A stretch of 5,860 nt of DNA from Ruminococcus sp. (GTDB lineage Bacteria; Bacillota; Clostridia; Oscillospirales; Ruminococcaceae). This document shows, one piece after another, positions 1 through 5,592 of this stretch; within the stretch, counting starts at the first letter, position 1, and each line of letters starts with the position of its first letter. A model generated the notes under the pieces. That model was not told the origin of the DNA and did no database searches. It saw only the letters and a program-made list of their open reading frames with translations. A program made the translations under genes and the position numbers. The stretch is taken from contig DYCW01000340.1 of NCBI GenBank assembly GCA_019417865.1, positions 1 through 5,860 of the forward strand, given 5' to 3'.

Positions 1-203
1 GCCCTGTACAGGGCTATGCAACTACTATTTGTGTCATTCTGCTGATTGGTGGTTTGCAGCTTTTCTGTATTGGTATTTTGGGGCAGTATCTTTCTAAAAC
101 ATATTTGGAGACAAAGAACCGTCCCATTTATTTGGTGCAGGAAACAGAAAAAGTGGTGCGGACTGATGTAATAGAAAAAATAGAGCAGGAAAAAAACGAT
201 TGA
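1..203 (+). CDS. Family 2 glycosyltransferase, membrane C-terminus (5' truncated by window)
   Basis: Only the last 66 codons are present, in the frame starting at base 3 and ending at TGA 201-203. The visible peptide contains a hydrophobic segment (about TTICVILLIGGLQLFCIGIL), which is a transmembrane helix. It is followed by GQYLSKTYLETKNRPIYLVQE and a charged tail rich in Glu and Lys. A final helix, then G-[QE]-Y-x3-[TI]-Y-x-E-x-K-x-RP-x-Y, is the familiar end of bactoprenol/polyprenol-phosphate glycosyltransferases of the GtrB/CsbB/YkcC type (GT2 with C-terminal membrane helices). Such enzymes transfer a sugar from a nucleotide donor to undecaprenyl phosphate at the cytoplasmic face for cell-envelope decoration. 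The catalytic GT-A domain lies outside the window, so donor sugar and substrate cannot be named. The next gene starts 33 nt downstream and may be co-transcribed with it. The family call is fairly safe; the exact role is unknown. Confidence 0.8.
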   Translation, partial: PVQGYATTICVILLIGGLQLFCIGILGQYLSKTYLETKNRPIYLVQETEKVVRTDVIEKIEQEKND

Positions 204-236
204 TTGGGCTGATTTTTCAGGAGGCATGCCAGCCTT

Positions 237-1262
237 ATGCATAAAAAAGGAAAATGGCTGTTTGTCATTCTGCTTTGCTTGATTCTGTTTTTTACTGCGG
301 CAGTGGTTCGTTTTTATTCTAGGCGAACAGAGACACCGGCTGAACAGGAGAAAATACCCTATGCAGACACACAGACAAAAGAATCCTGCTCTATTTTTCA
401 GGATGAAACCACTGGTTTATATGGACTTGCAAATGCAGATGGCAGAGTGATTGCAGCAGCAGAATGGAAAAAACTATATTTTATCGGTGACAATGGTGTA
501 GCGGCGGTAAAGCAGATTGGAACAGAATTGGTAACAGGGGTGCTGGATCAGGAAGGTAATGTGATTGTGCCGTTTGTTTATCAGGATCTTTCTTATGTCA
601 ATGAACAAATTATTGTTGGTTGGCTGCTGCATGAGGATATGTATTTTTTGTATGATCGATCATTTCATGATCTGACACCATGTGCATGGAATGCTTATAT
701 TTTGAAGGATTCCCTGTTAACTTTGCAGCGTGGAACGGATACTTTTATTTATCGACAAAAGGATGATGGTATTGTGCTGCATTCTTTTGATTTACAGCGT
801 ACTATCCAACGTCGTACAGTTACAATGTATTGTAGACAGCAGACGGCAGCACAGTTATTTCCGGTGGAAGAATGGAGTTTGCTGGGAGATACGTTGAGTG
901 CATTTTTAAAAGCCTATCAACGTAACGATGAGGAAGATGCCTCTGTTTTTTTATCAGCAGATGCCAAGACACAGCTCCAGCAGCTGCTGCCGAAAAATAC
1001 AGCAGAAAAGTGGTGGGTGGACTGGCAGGATTCCATTGAGATTACCAGTCAAACAGATATTCTTGGCACAACTGTTTATTGTGCTGTTACAGTAGAGCGG
1101 GAAACAGAATCCGCTGTTTTACAGGTTGCGTTTCAAAAAAACACCGCAGCCGAAACATTACAGATTACAGGCCTGCAGATTCAGCAGGAAACACAGAAAA
1201 CAGAAGAAACTACCGACATCACCAATTCTGCGGATATTGCTGGCATTGTAATAAATGAATGA
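237..1262 (+). CDS. Membrane-anchored extracytoplasmic WG-repeat protein of unknown function
   Basis: The protein has 341 residues. ATG 237 follows AGGAGG at 219-224 (12-nt spacer, slightly long); no other in-frame start fits better. Residues 1-6 are basic (MHKKGK) and about 7-25 are strongly hydrophobic, followed by RFYSRR. There is no lipobox and no clear signal-peptidase site, so this looks like an N-terminal anchor with the rest outside the membrane. A short linker (about 30-55) leads to two WG-like beta repeats. The first is at about 58-92 (GLYGLANADGRVI then a W at 77); the second is at about 100-128 (TGVLDQEGNVIVPFVYQDL). Repeats of the form GxYGxxxxxGxxIxxxxxxxxxxF are known from WG/KWG-family surface and regulatory proteins. 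Residues about 215-310 are alternately helical and beta (SAFLKAYQRNDEEDASVFLS) and resemble an NTF2-like or stalk domain, but this is only an impression. The C-terminus is Gln/Thr/Glu rich. It sits 33 nt after the glycosyltransferase and may share its envelope role. Function is not known. Confidence 0.8.
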   Translation: MHKKGKWLFVILLCLILFFTAAVVRFYSRRTETPAEQEKIPYADTQTKESCSIFQDETTGLYGLANADGRVIAAAEWKKLYFIGDNGVAAVKQIGTELVTGVLDQEGNVIVPFVYQDLSYVNEQIIVGWLLHEDMYFLYDRSFHDLTPCAWNAYILKDSLLTLQRGTDTFIYRQKDDGIVLHSFDLQRTIQRRTVTMYCRQQTAAQLFPVEEWSLLGDTLSAFLKAYQRNDEEDASVFLSADAKTQLQQLLPKNTAEKWWVDWQDSIEITSQTDILGTTVYCAVTVERETESAVLQVAFQKNTAAETLQITGLQIQQETQKTEETTDITNSADIAGIVINE

Positions 1263-1308
1263 TGGGTGAAACCTTAGAGATTCCCCACTGTTGCGGAGAT
1301 AACGCACA

Positions 1309-1342
1309 AGACAGCATTTGTTGTTTTGTGTTGCAGTTGTCT
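1309..1342 (+). other. Weak stem-loop in the purE leader
   Basis: AGACAGC (1309-1315) pairs with GTTGTCT (1336-1342), one pair being G-U, around a 20-nt loop. CGC 1303-1305 can extend the stem with GCG 1343-1345 across a 3-nt bulge. The same CGCA (1303-1306) can instead pair with TGCG (1292-1295), so the two folds exclude each other. No U-run follows, so this is not an intrinsic terminator. It also does not match the purine, PRPP or ZTP riboswitch cores as far as I can judge by eye. The 112-nt region between the WG gene and purE shows no convincing -35/-10 pair. A pur-operon promoter should nevertheless lie here or further upstream. Any regulatory role is inference. Confidence 0.25.
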
Positions 1343-1374
1343 GCGTGGATTGAAATCAGGAAAGAGGTTTGATG

Positions 1375-1872
1375 ATGAGTAAGAAAGTTGCAGTAATCAT
1401 GGGAAGTGACAGCGATTTACCAGTTGTAAAGGCTGCCATTTCAGAATTGAAGGCATTTGACGTTCCATGTGAGGTACATGTGATGTCTGCACACCGCACA
1501 CCGGAGTTGGTTGCAAATTTTGCAGCTAGTGCAAAGGAAAACGGATTTGGTGTGATCATTGCCGCAGCCGGTAAGGCAGCACATCTTGCCGGTGTCATTG
1601 CCGGGCATACAACTCTGCCAGTGATTGGGATTCCGATTAAATCCTCTACATTGGATGGATTAGATGCCTTGTTGGCAACGGTACAAATGCCGACAGGTAT
1701 TCCGGTTGCAACAGTTGCCATTGATGGTGCTGCTAACGCAGCAATTCTTGCTGTGCAAATGCTGGCACTTTCGGATGATGCACTGGCAGAACAGCTATTA
1801 CAGCGGAAGAAAACGATGGCAGAAGGTGTTGTGGAGAAGGAAAAGAAACTTCTGGCACAGTTAGAGGCATAA
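1375..1872 (+). CDS. purE: N5-carboxyaminoimidazole ribonucleotide mutase, class I PurE
   Basis: This cytoplasmic enzyme forms 4-carboxy-AIR (CAIR) in de novo purine synthesis. In class I the substrate is N5-CAIR made by PurK. The chosen start, ATG 1375, gives 165 residues, the usual class I length. It lies 7 nt after GAGG (1364-1367) in the purine-rich run AGGAAAGAGG (1358-1367). ATG 1372, directly before it, is an alternative that adds one Met; TTG 1369 is less likely. Visible motifs are VIMGSDSDLP (7-16, phosphate and substrate loop), SAHRTPE (38-44, with His40 and Arg41) and AAGKAAHLAGVIAG (64-77, with His70). VQMPTGIPVATVAI (103-116) and GAANAAILAVQML (118-130) follow. SAHRT rather than SAHKT marks the bacterial class I form. 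Lys67 replaces the second Gly of the usual AGGAAH. No purK is visible in the window. It is the first gene of the purine run, 112 nt ahead of purC. Confidence 0.95.
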   Translation: MSKKVAVIMGSDSDLPVVKAAISELKAFDVPCEVHVMSAHRTPELVANFAASAKENGFGVIIAAAGKAAHLAGVIAGHTTLPVIGIPIKSSTLDGLDALLATVQMPTGIPVATVAIDGAANAAILAVQMLALSDDALAEQLLQRKKTMAEGVVEKEKKLLAQLEA

Positions 1873-1908
1873 CACATCGTTTTTTTGAATTTTTATTTTG
1901 TACGATAT

Positions 1909-1921
1909 GGGGAATTTCCCC
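1909..1921. other. Near-palindrome GGGGAA-T-TTCCCC in the purE-purC spacer
   Basis: The arms GGGGAA (1909-1914) and TTCCCC (1916-1921) are perfect inverted repeats around a single T. As DNA this could be an operator half-site pair. As RNA it could fold as a 5-bp, mostly G-C stem with a 3-nt loop. It lies in the only long intergenic gap inside the purine run, after an AT-rich stretch (1880-1900). It does not resemble the CGAA-containing PurR box of Bacillus. No matching -35/-10 promoter is convincing nearby. The symmetry is real; a function is inference. Confidence 0.35.
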
Positions 1922-1938
1922 TGTCATAAAAGTGTAGA

Positions 1939-1962
1939 TCCTGCAATGAACAAATTGCAGGA
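1939..1962 (+). promoter_or_regulatory. Nine-base-pair hairpin before purC, covering an upstream SD-like AGGAG
   Basis: TCCTGCAAT (1939-1947) is perfectly complementary to ATTGCAGGA (1954-1962), leaving the 6-nt loop GAACAA. The 3' arm takes in AGGA of the Shine-Dalgarno-like AGGAG (1959-1963), which is correctly spaced for an in-frame ATG at 1970. A second SD, GGAGG (1972-1976), lies outside the stem and serves ATG 1985. No U-run follows, so this is not an intrinsic terminator. Possible roles are blocking the upstream start, protecting a processed mRNA end between purE and purC, or a protein-binding site. The pairing is read directly from the sequence; the roles are inference. Confidence 0.5.
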
Positions 1963-1971
1963 GCAAAAAAT

Positions 1972-1976
1972 GGAGG
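1972..1976 (+). promoter_or_regulatory. Ribosome binding site deciding the purC start
   Basis: GGAGG lies 8 nt before ATG 1985, an ideal spacing and a stronger match than the AGGAG at 1959-1963 that could serve ATG 1970. It lies outside the preceding hairpin. It supports the 239-residue PurC rather than a five-residue longer form. Confidence 0.7.
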
Positions 1977-1984
1977 AAACAGTT

Positions 1985-2704
1985 ATGGAAAACCTGCAAA
2001 AAAAAGAACAGATGTACGAAGGTAAGGCAAAGAAAGTGTATGATACCAATCAGGAAGGCATTGTTATTGTAGATTACAAGGACGATGCCACTGCATTTAA
2101 CGGGGAAAAGAAGGGCACTATTGTTGGTAAGGGCGTTATCAATAATAAAATGTCCAACTATGTTATGAAGCAGTTGGAGGCAGCTGGTGTGCCGACACAT
2201 CTGGTAGAAGAACTGAGCGATCGGGAAACCGCAGTCAAGAAGGTTTCTATCGTACCATTGGAAGTCATTGTAAGAAATGTAGCAGCCGGCAGTTTTTCCA
2301 AGAGAATGGGTGTTGAAGAGGGAAAGGCATTGCTCCGTCCGATTATTGAATTTAGCTATAAGTGTGATGAGTTGAATGACCCGTTTATCAATGATGACTA
2401 TGCTCTGGCACTGGGTCTGGCAACAGAAGAAGAAATTGCAACCATTAAGACCTATACCAGAAGGGTAAATGAAGTATTGAAGGACTTCTTCTTGAAGATT
2501 GGCATTCGTCTGATTGATTTTAAAATTGAATTTGGTCGTCTGGCTGATGGTACCATTATTCTGGCTGATGAAATTTCTCCGGATACCTGTCGTTTGTGGG
2601 ATGTAAAGACCAATGAAAAGCTGGATAAAGACCGATTCAGAAGAGATATGGGCGGCACAGAAGAGGCATATCAGGAAGTTATGCACAGAATTTTTGGAGA
2701 ATAA
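1985..2704 (+). CDS. purC: Phosphoribosylaminoimidazole-succinocarboxamide synthase (SAICAR synthetase)
   Basis: This cytoplasmic ligase joins CAIR with L-aspartate using ATP to give SAICAR, the step directly after PurE. With ATG 1985 the protein has 239 residues, typical of bacterial PurC. The start is set by GGAGG at 1972-1976; ATG 1970 with its own AGGAG is the alternative, and the open frame further upstream has no good start. Motifs in order are YEGKAKKVY (11-19, nucleotide-binding strand region) and DDATAFNGEKKG (33-44). PLEVIVRNVAAGS (91-103), LIDFKIEFGR (176-185) and ADEISPDTCRLWD (194-206) follow; the last two are the SAICAR synthetase signatures. All look intact. The stop is only 6 nt before the PurF paralogue, whose SD lies inside the last purC codons, so translational coupling is likely. 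Confidence 0.97.
   Translation: MENLQKKEQMYEGKAKKVYDTNQEGIVIVDYKDDATAFNGEKKGTIVGKGVINNKMSNYVMKQLEAAGVPTHLVEELSDRETAVKKVSIVPLEVIVRNVAAGSFSKRMGVEEGKALLRPIIEFSYKCDELNDPFINDDYALALGLATEEEIATIKTYTRRVNEVLKDFFLKIGIRLIDFKIEFGRLADGTIILADEISPDTCRLWDVKTNEKLDKDRFRRDMGGTEEAYQEVMHRIFGE
2696..2700 (+). promoter_or_regulatory. Ribosome binding site of the PurF paralogue inside the purC end
   Basis: GGAGA lies in the final purC codons, 10 nt before ATG 2711. The purC TAA (2702-2704) is in the same frame as that ATG, with only two codons between. The paralogue therefore cannot begin further upstream. This fixes its N-terminus as Met-Gly-Gly and rules out a hidden propeptide ending in Cys. Confidence 0.7.
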
Positions 2705-2710
2705 AATTAT

Positions 2711-4132
2711 ATGGGTGGTTTTTTTGGTGCAGTTTCCGCAAACGACTGCATTTCAGATGTATTTTTTGGAACAGATTATCATTCTCATCTTGGGACAAGA
2801 CGAGGCGGTATGACAGCATTTTCTCCAGCACTGGGATTTCAGAGAAACATTCACAGCATTGAAAATTCTCCGTTCCGGACGAAATTTGAGAAAGATGTAG
2901 AAAAAATGCGGGGTAACATCTGTATTGGCTGCATCAGCGATACAGATCCACAGCCAATTATGGTACGCTCTCAGCTTGGTTTATATGCCATCTGTTCTAT
3001 CGGTATTATTACCAATGCAAAAGCACTGTCAGAAGAGTTGCTGACGAGTGGCTGTGCAAATTTTGAAACCATGAGCAGCGGAAGCATTAACTCTGGTGCA
3101 TTGATTGCAGCATTGATTGCACAGAAGTCTTCTTTTACTGAAGGGATTCGCTATGCACAGGAAAAAATACAGGGTACAATGTCACTGGTGATTATGACAG
3201 AGGACAGTATTATTTGTGCAAGAGATAAAATGGGGCGGCTGCCCATTCTCATTGGAAAACGATCGGATGGCTTTTGTTTTTCTTTTGAATCTTTTGCCTA
3301 TCAGAAGCTTGGTTATGAGACGTGTCATGAATTGAAAGCCGGCGAAATTCTTAGGTTGACAAAGGATTACTATGAGATTTTACAGGAAGGTACAGATGAG
3401 ATGAAAATCTGTACGTTTCTTTGGACATACTATGGTTACCCAAATGCATGTTATGAGGGCGTCAACGTGGAGCTGATGCGAACCCGGAACGGGGAAATCA
3501 TGGCAGAAACTGACATCAAAAATGGAAAACTGCCGGATGTGGACTTTGTATGCGGGGTACCGGATTCCGGCGTGCCACACGCAATTGGTTATGCCAATCG
3601 GAGTGGGATTCCATTTGCAAGACCATTTATTAAGTATACGCCGACATGGCCAAGAAGTTTTATGCCAACCAATCAGTCAATGCGGAATAAAGTTGCAAAG
3701 ATGAAGCTGATTCCCGTTCATGATCTGATTGCTGGTAAAAAGTTGCTGTTTGTGGATGACAGCATTGTCAGAGGAACGCAGATGCGGGAAACGGTGGAAT
3801 TTCTCTATGAGAACGGTGCAAAAGAAGTGCACATGCGATCCGCTTGCCCGCCGATTATGTATGGTTGCAAATACCTTAATTTTTCAAGAAGTACATCAGA
3901 GTTGGAACTGATTGCAAGACAGATTATTGACGAGAACGAAGGCATTGACGGAATAAAATACATTCATGAATACAGCAATTCCAATACGGAAAGAGGCAAA
4001 CTGCTTAGAGATGAGATTTGCCGACGGTTAAAGTTGACCTCGTTGGAATTTCAGTCGTTGGAAGGCACTGTCCAGGCGGTTGGAAAGCCGGAATGTCAGC
4101 TGTGCTCCTATTGCTGGAGCGGAAGGGAATGA
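2711..4132 (+). CDS. PurF-like phosphoribosyltransferase with a degenerate glutaminase domain
   Basis: The protein has 473 residues and is homologous over its full length to amidophosphoribosyltransferase, but it is not a canonical one. The N-terminal Ntn-hydrolase-like domain (about 1-230) begins MGGFFGAVS where PurF has CGVFGV, so the nucleophilic Cys is Gly2; the first Cys is residue 13. LGTRRGGM (27-34) replaces LQHRGQES. ISDTDPQPI (75-83) replaces the RYST-to-AQPI segment. SIGIITN (96-102) replaces AHNGNLIN, and SSGSINSG (122-129) replaces TTNDTEVI. Glutamine hydrolysis is therefore not expected. The C-terminal phosphoribosyltransferase domain keeps GVPDSG (282-287), the PRPP loop FVDDSIVRGT (347-356) and cysteines matching the 4Fe-4S ligands (234, 386, 465, 468), plus an extra Cys462. 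The flexible loop RYVGRTFI has become YTPTWPRSFM (309-318). About 26 residues are inserted near 405-430. It lies between purC and purF with gaps of 6 and 9 nt. An MGGFFG-type PurF homologue is, as I recall, present in other Clostridia and Bacteroides. Possible roles are an ammonia-using enzyme, a PurF partner subunit, a regulator, or a transferase for another amine. Confidence 0.9.
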   Translation: MGGFFGAVSANDCISDVFFGTDYHSHLGTRRGGMTAFSPALGFQRNIHSIENSPFRTKFEKDVEKMRGNICIGCISDTDPQPIMVRSQLGLYAICSIGIITNAKALSEELLTSGCANFETMSSGSINSGALIAALIAQKSSFTEGIRYAQEKIQGTMSLVIMTEDSIICARDKMGRLPILIGKRSDGFCFSFESFAYQKLGYETCHELKAGEILRLTKDYYEILQEGTDEMKICTFLWTYYGYPNACYEGVNVELMRTRNGEIMAETDIKNGKLPDVDFVCGVPDSGVPHAIGYANRSGIPFARPFIKYTPTWPRSFMPTNQSMRNKVAKMKLIPVHDLIAGKKLLFVDDSIVRGTQMRETVEFLYENGAKEVHMRSACPPIMYGCKYLNFSRSTSELELIARQIIDENEGIDGIKYIHEYSNSNTERGKLLRDEICRRLKLTSLEFQSLEGTVQAVGKPECQLCSYCWSGRE

Positions 4133-4141
4133 TGGAAGTTG

Positions 4142-5569
4142 ATGACAGGACTGCATGAGGAATGTGGTGTATTCGGTGTTTATACGCCGCAGACAACGGA
4201 TGTTGCAGCAATGACATATGCGGCTTTATATGCCCTCCAGCATAGAGGGCAGGAAAGTTGCGGCATTGTCGTAAATGACAGAGGTGTTTTTTCCCACCAT
4301 AAGGACTTAGGTTTGGTGCCAGAAGTGTTTAAGGCGGAGGATATGGAAAAGCTGGGACACGGCAATATCTCGATTGGACACGTTCGCTATTCTACTACCG
4401 GAAAACCAAATCGTTCCAATGCACAGCCCATTGTGGTACGGCATGTCAAAGGACCGATGTCGATTGCACACAACGGAAATTTGATCAACGCAAGAGAACT
4501 GCGGGAACGATATGAACTGAAGGGTGCGATTTTTCATACTACCAATGATACAGAAGTCATTTCCTATGCCATTACGGAGCAGCGTTTGAAGCGTGCATCC
4601 ATTGAAGAAGCCATGGAATATGCCATGTATGATTTAAAGGGTGCCTATTCCTTGGTCGTCATGTCACCGAAAAAGCTGATTGCAGCAAGAGATCCGCATG
4701 GATTTCGTCCCCTCTGTATGGGACGCTGTAAAGACGGCAGTATTGTATTTGCCTCGGAATCCTGTGCACTGGACAGTGTCGGTGCAGCATTTGAACGGGA
4801 TATTGAACCGGGGGAAATTGTAGTTGTGGATGATGCACAGGTACGTTCCATTCGGACACATTGTGGGAAGAAGCGGTCCATGTGTGTGTTTGAATATGTA
4901 TATTTTGCTCGTCCGGATTCTATCATAGAAGGGACATGTGTCCACACCGCACGGCTGAATGCTGGCAGGATTCTTTGGCAGGAGCATCCTGTAGAGGCAG
5001 ATGTCGTAATTGGTGTACCAGATAGCGGTCTGGATGCTGCGTTGGGACTTTCTATGGCATCCGGCATTCCGTATGGAGTCGGGTTTGTTAAAAACCGTTA
5101 TGTCGGTCGTACTTTTATTCAGCCATCTCAGAAAATGCGGACAAATTCTGTCAGAATTAAGTTGAACGTATTGAAAAGCGTGGTCAACGGAAAACGGGTT
5201 ATATTGGTAGATGACAGTATTGTCAGAGGGACAACCTGTAAACGAATTGTCAATTTGCTGCGGGAAGCAGGTGCAAAAGAGGTACACATGCGGATATCCT
5301 GTCCGCCATTTACCAACCCGTGTTATTTTGGCGTAGACATTGACAGCCGGGAAAATCTAATTGCGTGTCAGATGACTGTTCCGGAAATCTGTAAATATAT
5401 TGGTACAAATTCCCTCGGTTACTTGAGCTTAAAAGGCGTGAAATCTCTTGCCTCTTCGGATTTGCAGGAGGAAGATTGGTTCTGTACTGGCTGCTTCAGC
5501 GGAGCATATCCAATTGCCGTTCCAAAGGAGATGCCAAAAGATAAATTTGAAAGTAAAATCGGCGAATAA
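4142..5569 (+). CDS. purF: Amidophosphoribosyltransferase (glutamine PRPP amidotransferase)
   Basis: PurF catalyses the committed step of purine synthesis: PRPP plus glutamine gives 5-phosphoribosylamine, glutamate and pyrophosphate. ATG 4142 gives 475 residues; a TTG just before it (4139) is less likely. The SD is modest (GGAAG 4134-4138, only 3 nt away, with GGAAGGGA further up). Residues 1-7 (MTGLHEE) form a short propeptide before Cys8, the N-terminal nucleophile after processing, as in B. subtilis. Glutaminase residues are present: RYST with Arg83, AHNGN with Asn111-Gly112, and TNDTE with Asp136. The phosphoribosyltransferase domain has GVPDSG (291-296), the channel loop RYVGRTFIQPSQ (319-330) and the PRPP loop VDDSIVRGT (356-364). 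Cys248, Cys394, Cys448 and Cys451 (CTGCFSGAYP) match the structural 4Fe-4S ligands of the Bacillus-type enzyme. Everything needed for activity is present. It starts 9 nt after its paralogue and ends 23 nt before purM. Confidence 0.97.
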   Translation: MTGLHEECGVFGVYTPQTTDVAAMTYAALYALQHRGQESCGIVVNDRGVFSHHKDLGLVPEVFKAEDMEKLGHGNISIGHVRYSTTGKPNRSNAQPIVVRHVKGPMSIAHNGNLINARELRERYELKGAIFHTTNDTEVISYAITEQRLKRASIEEAMEYAMYDLKGAYSLVVMSPKKLIAARDPHGFRPLCMGRCKDGSIVFASESCALDSVGAAFERDIEPGEIVVVDDAQVRSIRTHCGKKRSMCVFEYVYFARPDSIIEGTCVHTARLNAGRILWQEHPVEADVVIGVPDSGLDAALGLSMASGIPYGVGFVKNRYVGRTFIQPSQKMRTNSVRIKLNVLKSVVNGKRVILVDDSIVRGTTCKRIVNLLREAGAKEVHMRISCPPFTNPCYFGVDIDSRENLIACQMTVPEICKYIGTNSLGYLSLKGVKSLASSDLQEEDWFCTGCFSGAYPIAVPKEMPKDKFESKIGE

Positions 5570-5576
5570 ATGCCGT

Positions 5577-5581
5577 GGAGG
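5577..5581 (+). promoter_or_regulatory. Ribosome binding site of purM
   Basis: GGAGG in the 23-nt purF-purM gap stands 11 nt before ATG 5593. It fixes the purM start and shows that translation starts independently there, although the genes are clearly in one transcription unit. Confidence 0.65.
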
Positions 5582-5592
5582 AATCAGAAAGA

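Noticed and set aside
652..663. 12-bp palindrome ATGATCGATCAT
   Set aside because: It lies well inside the WG-repeat gene, has no loop for an RNA hairpin and is not repeated in the window. Chance is sufficient.
978..989. 12-bp palindrome CAGCAGCTGCTG
   Set aside because: It arises from consecutive Gln-Gln-Leu-Leu codons inside the WG-repeat gene and is not regulatory in position.
1356..1877. 173-codon - strand frame covering all of purE
   Set aside because: It is an exact antisense shadow of purE, rich in Ala/Ser/Cys/Thr without domain character.
1881..1900. T-rich run after purE considered as an intrinsic terminator
   Set aside because: No stable GC-rich stem precedes the T-run, so a terminator between purE and purC is not supported.
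1733..2686. 317-codon open frame on the - strand across purE and purC
   Set aside because: It runs antisense to two clearly conserved enzymes, its translation is low-complexity and Phe/Cys/His-rich, and it has no convincing SD. It is a codon-bias shadow.
2702..2710. PurC and the PurF paralogue lie in the same frame, separated by one TAA and two codons; a read-through fusion was considered
   Set aside because: The paralogue has its own ATG and SD, and both proteins have normal family lengths. Nothing indicates stop-codon read-through.
3752..5233. Near-identical DNA stretches around 3752-3778 and 5207-5233 considered as a direct repeat
   Set aside because: They encode the same PRPP-loop motif in two paralogous genes; the similarity is gene homology rather than a mobile or recombination repeat.
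4664..5287. 207-codon - strand frame inside purF
   Set aside because: It is antisense to the well-conserved PurF coding sequence, and its Cys/His/Tyr-rich translation matches no family I recognise.
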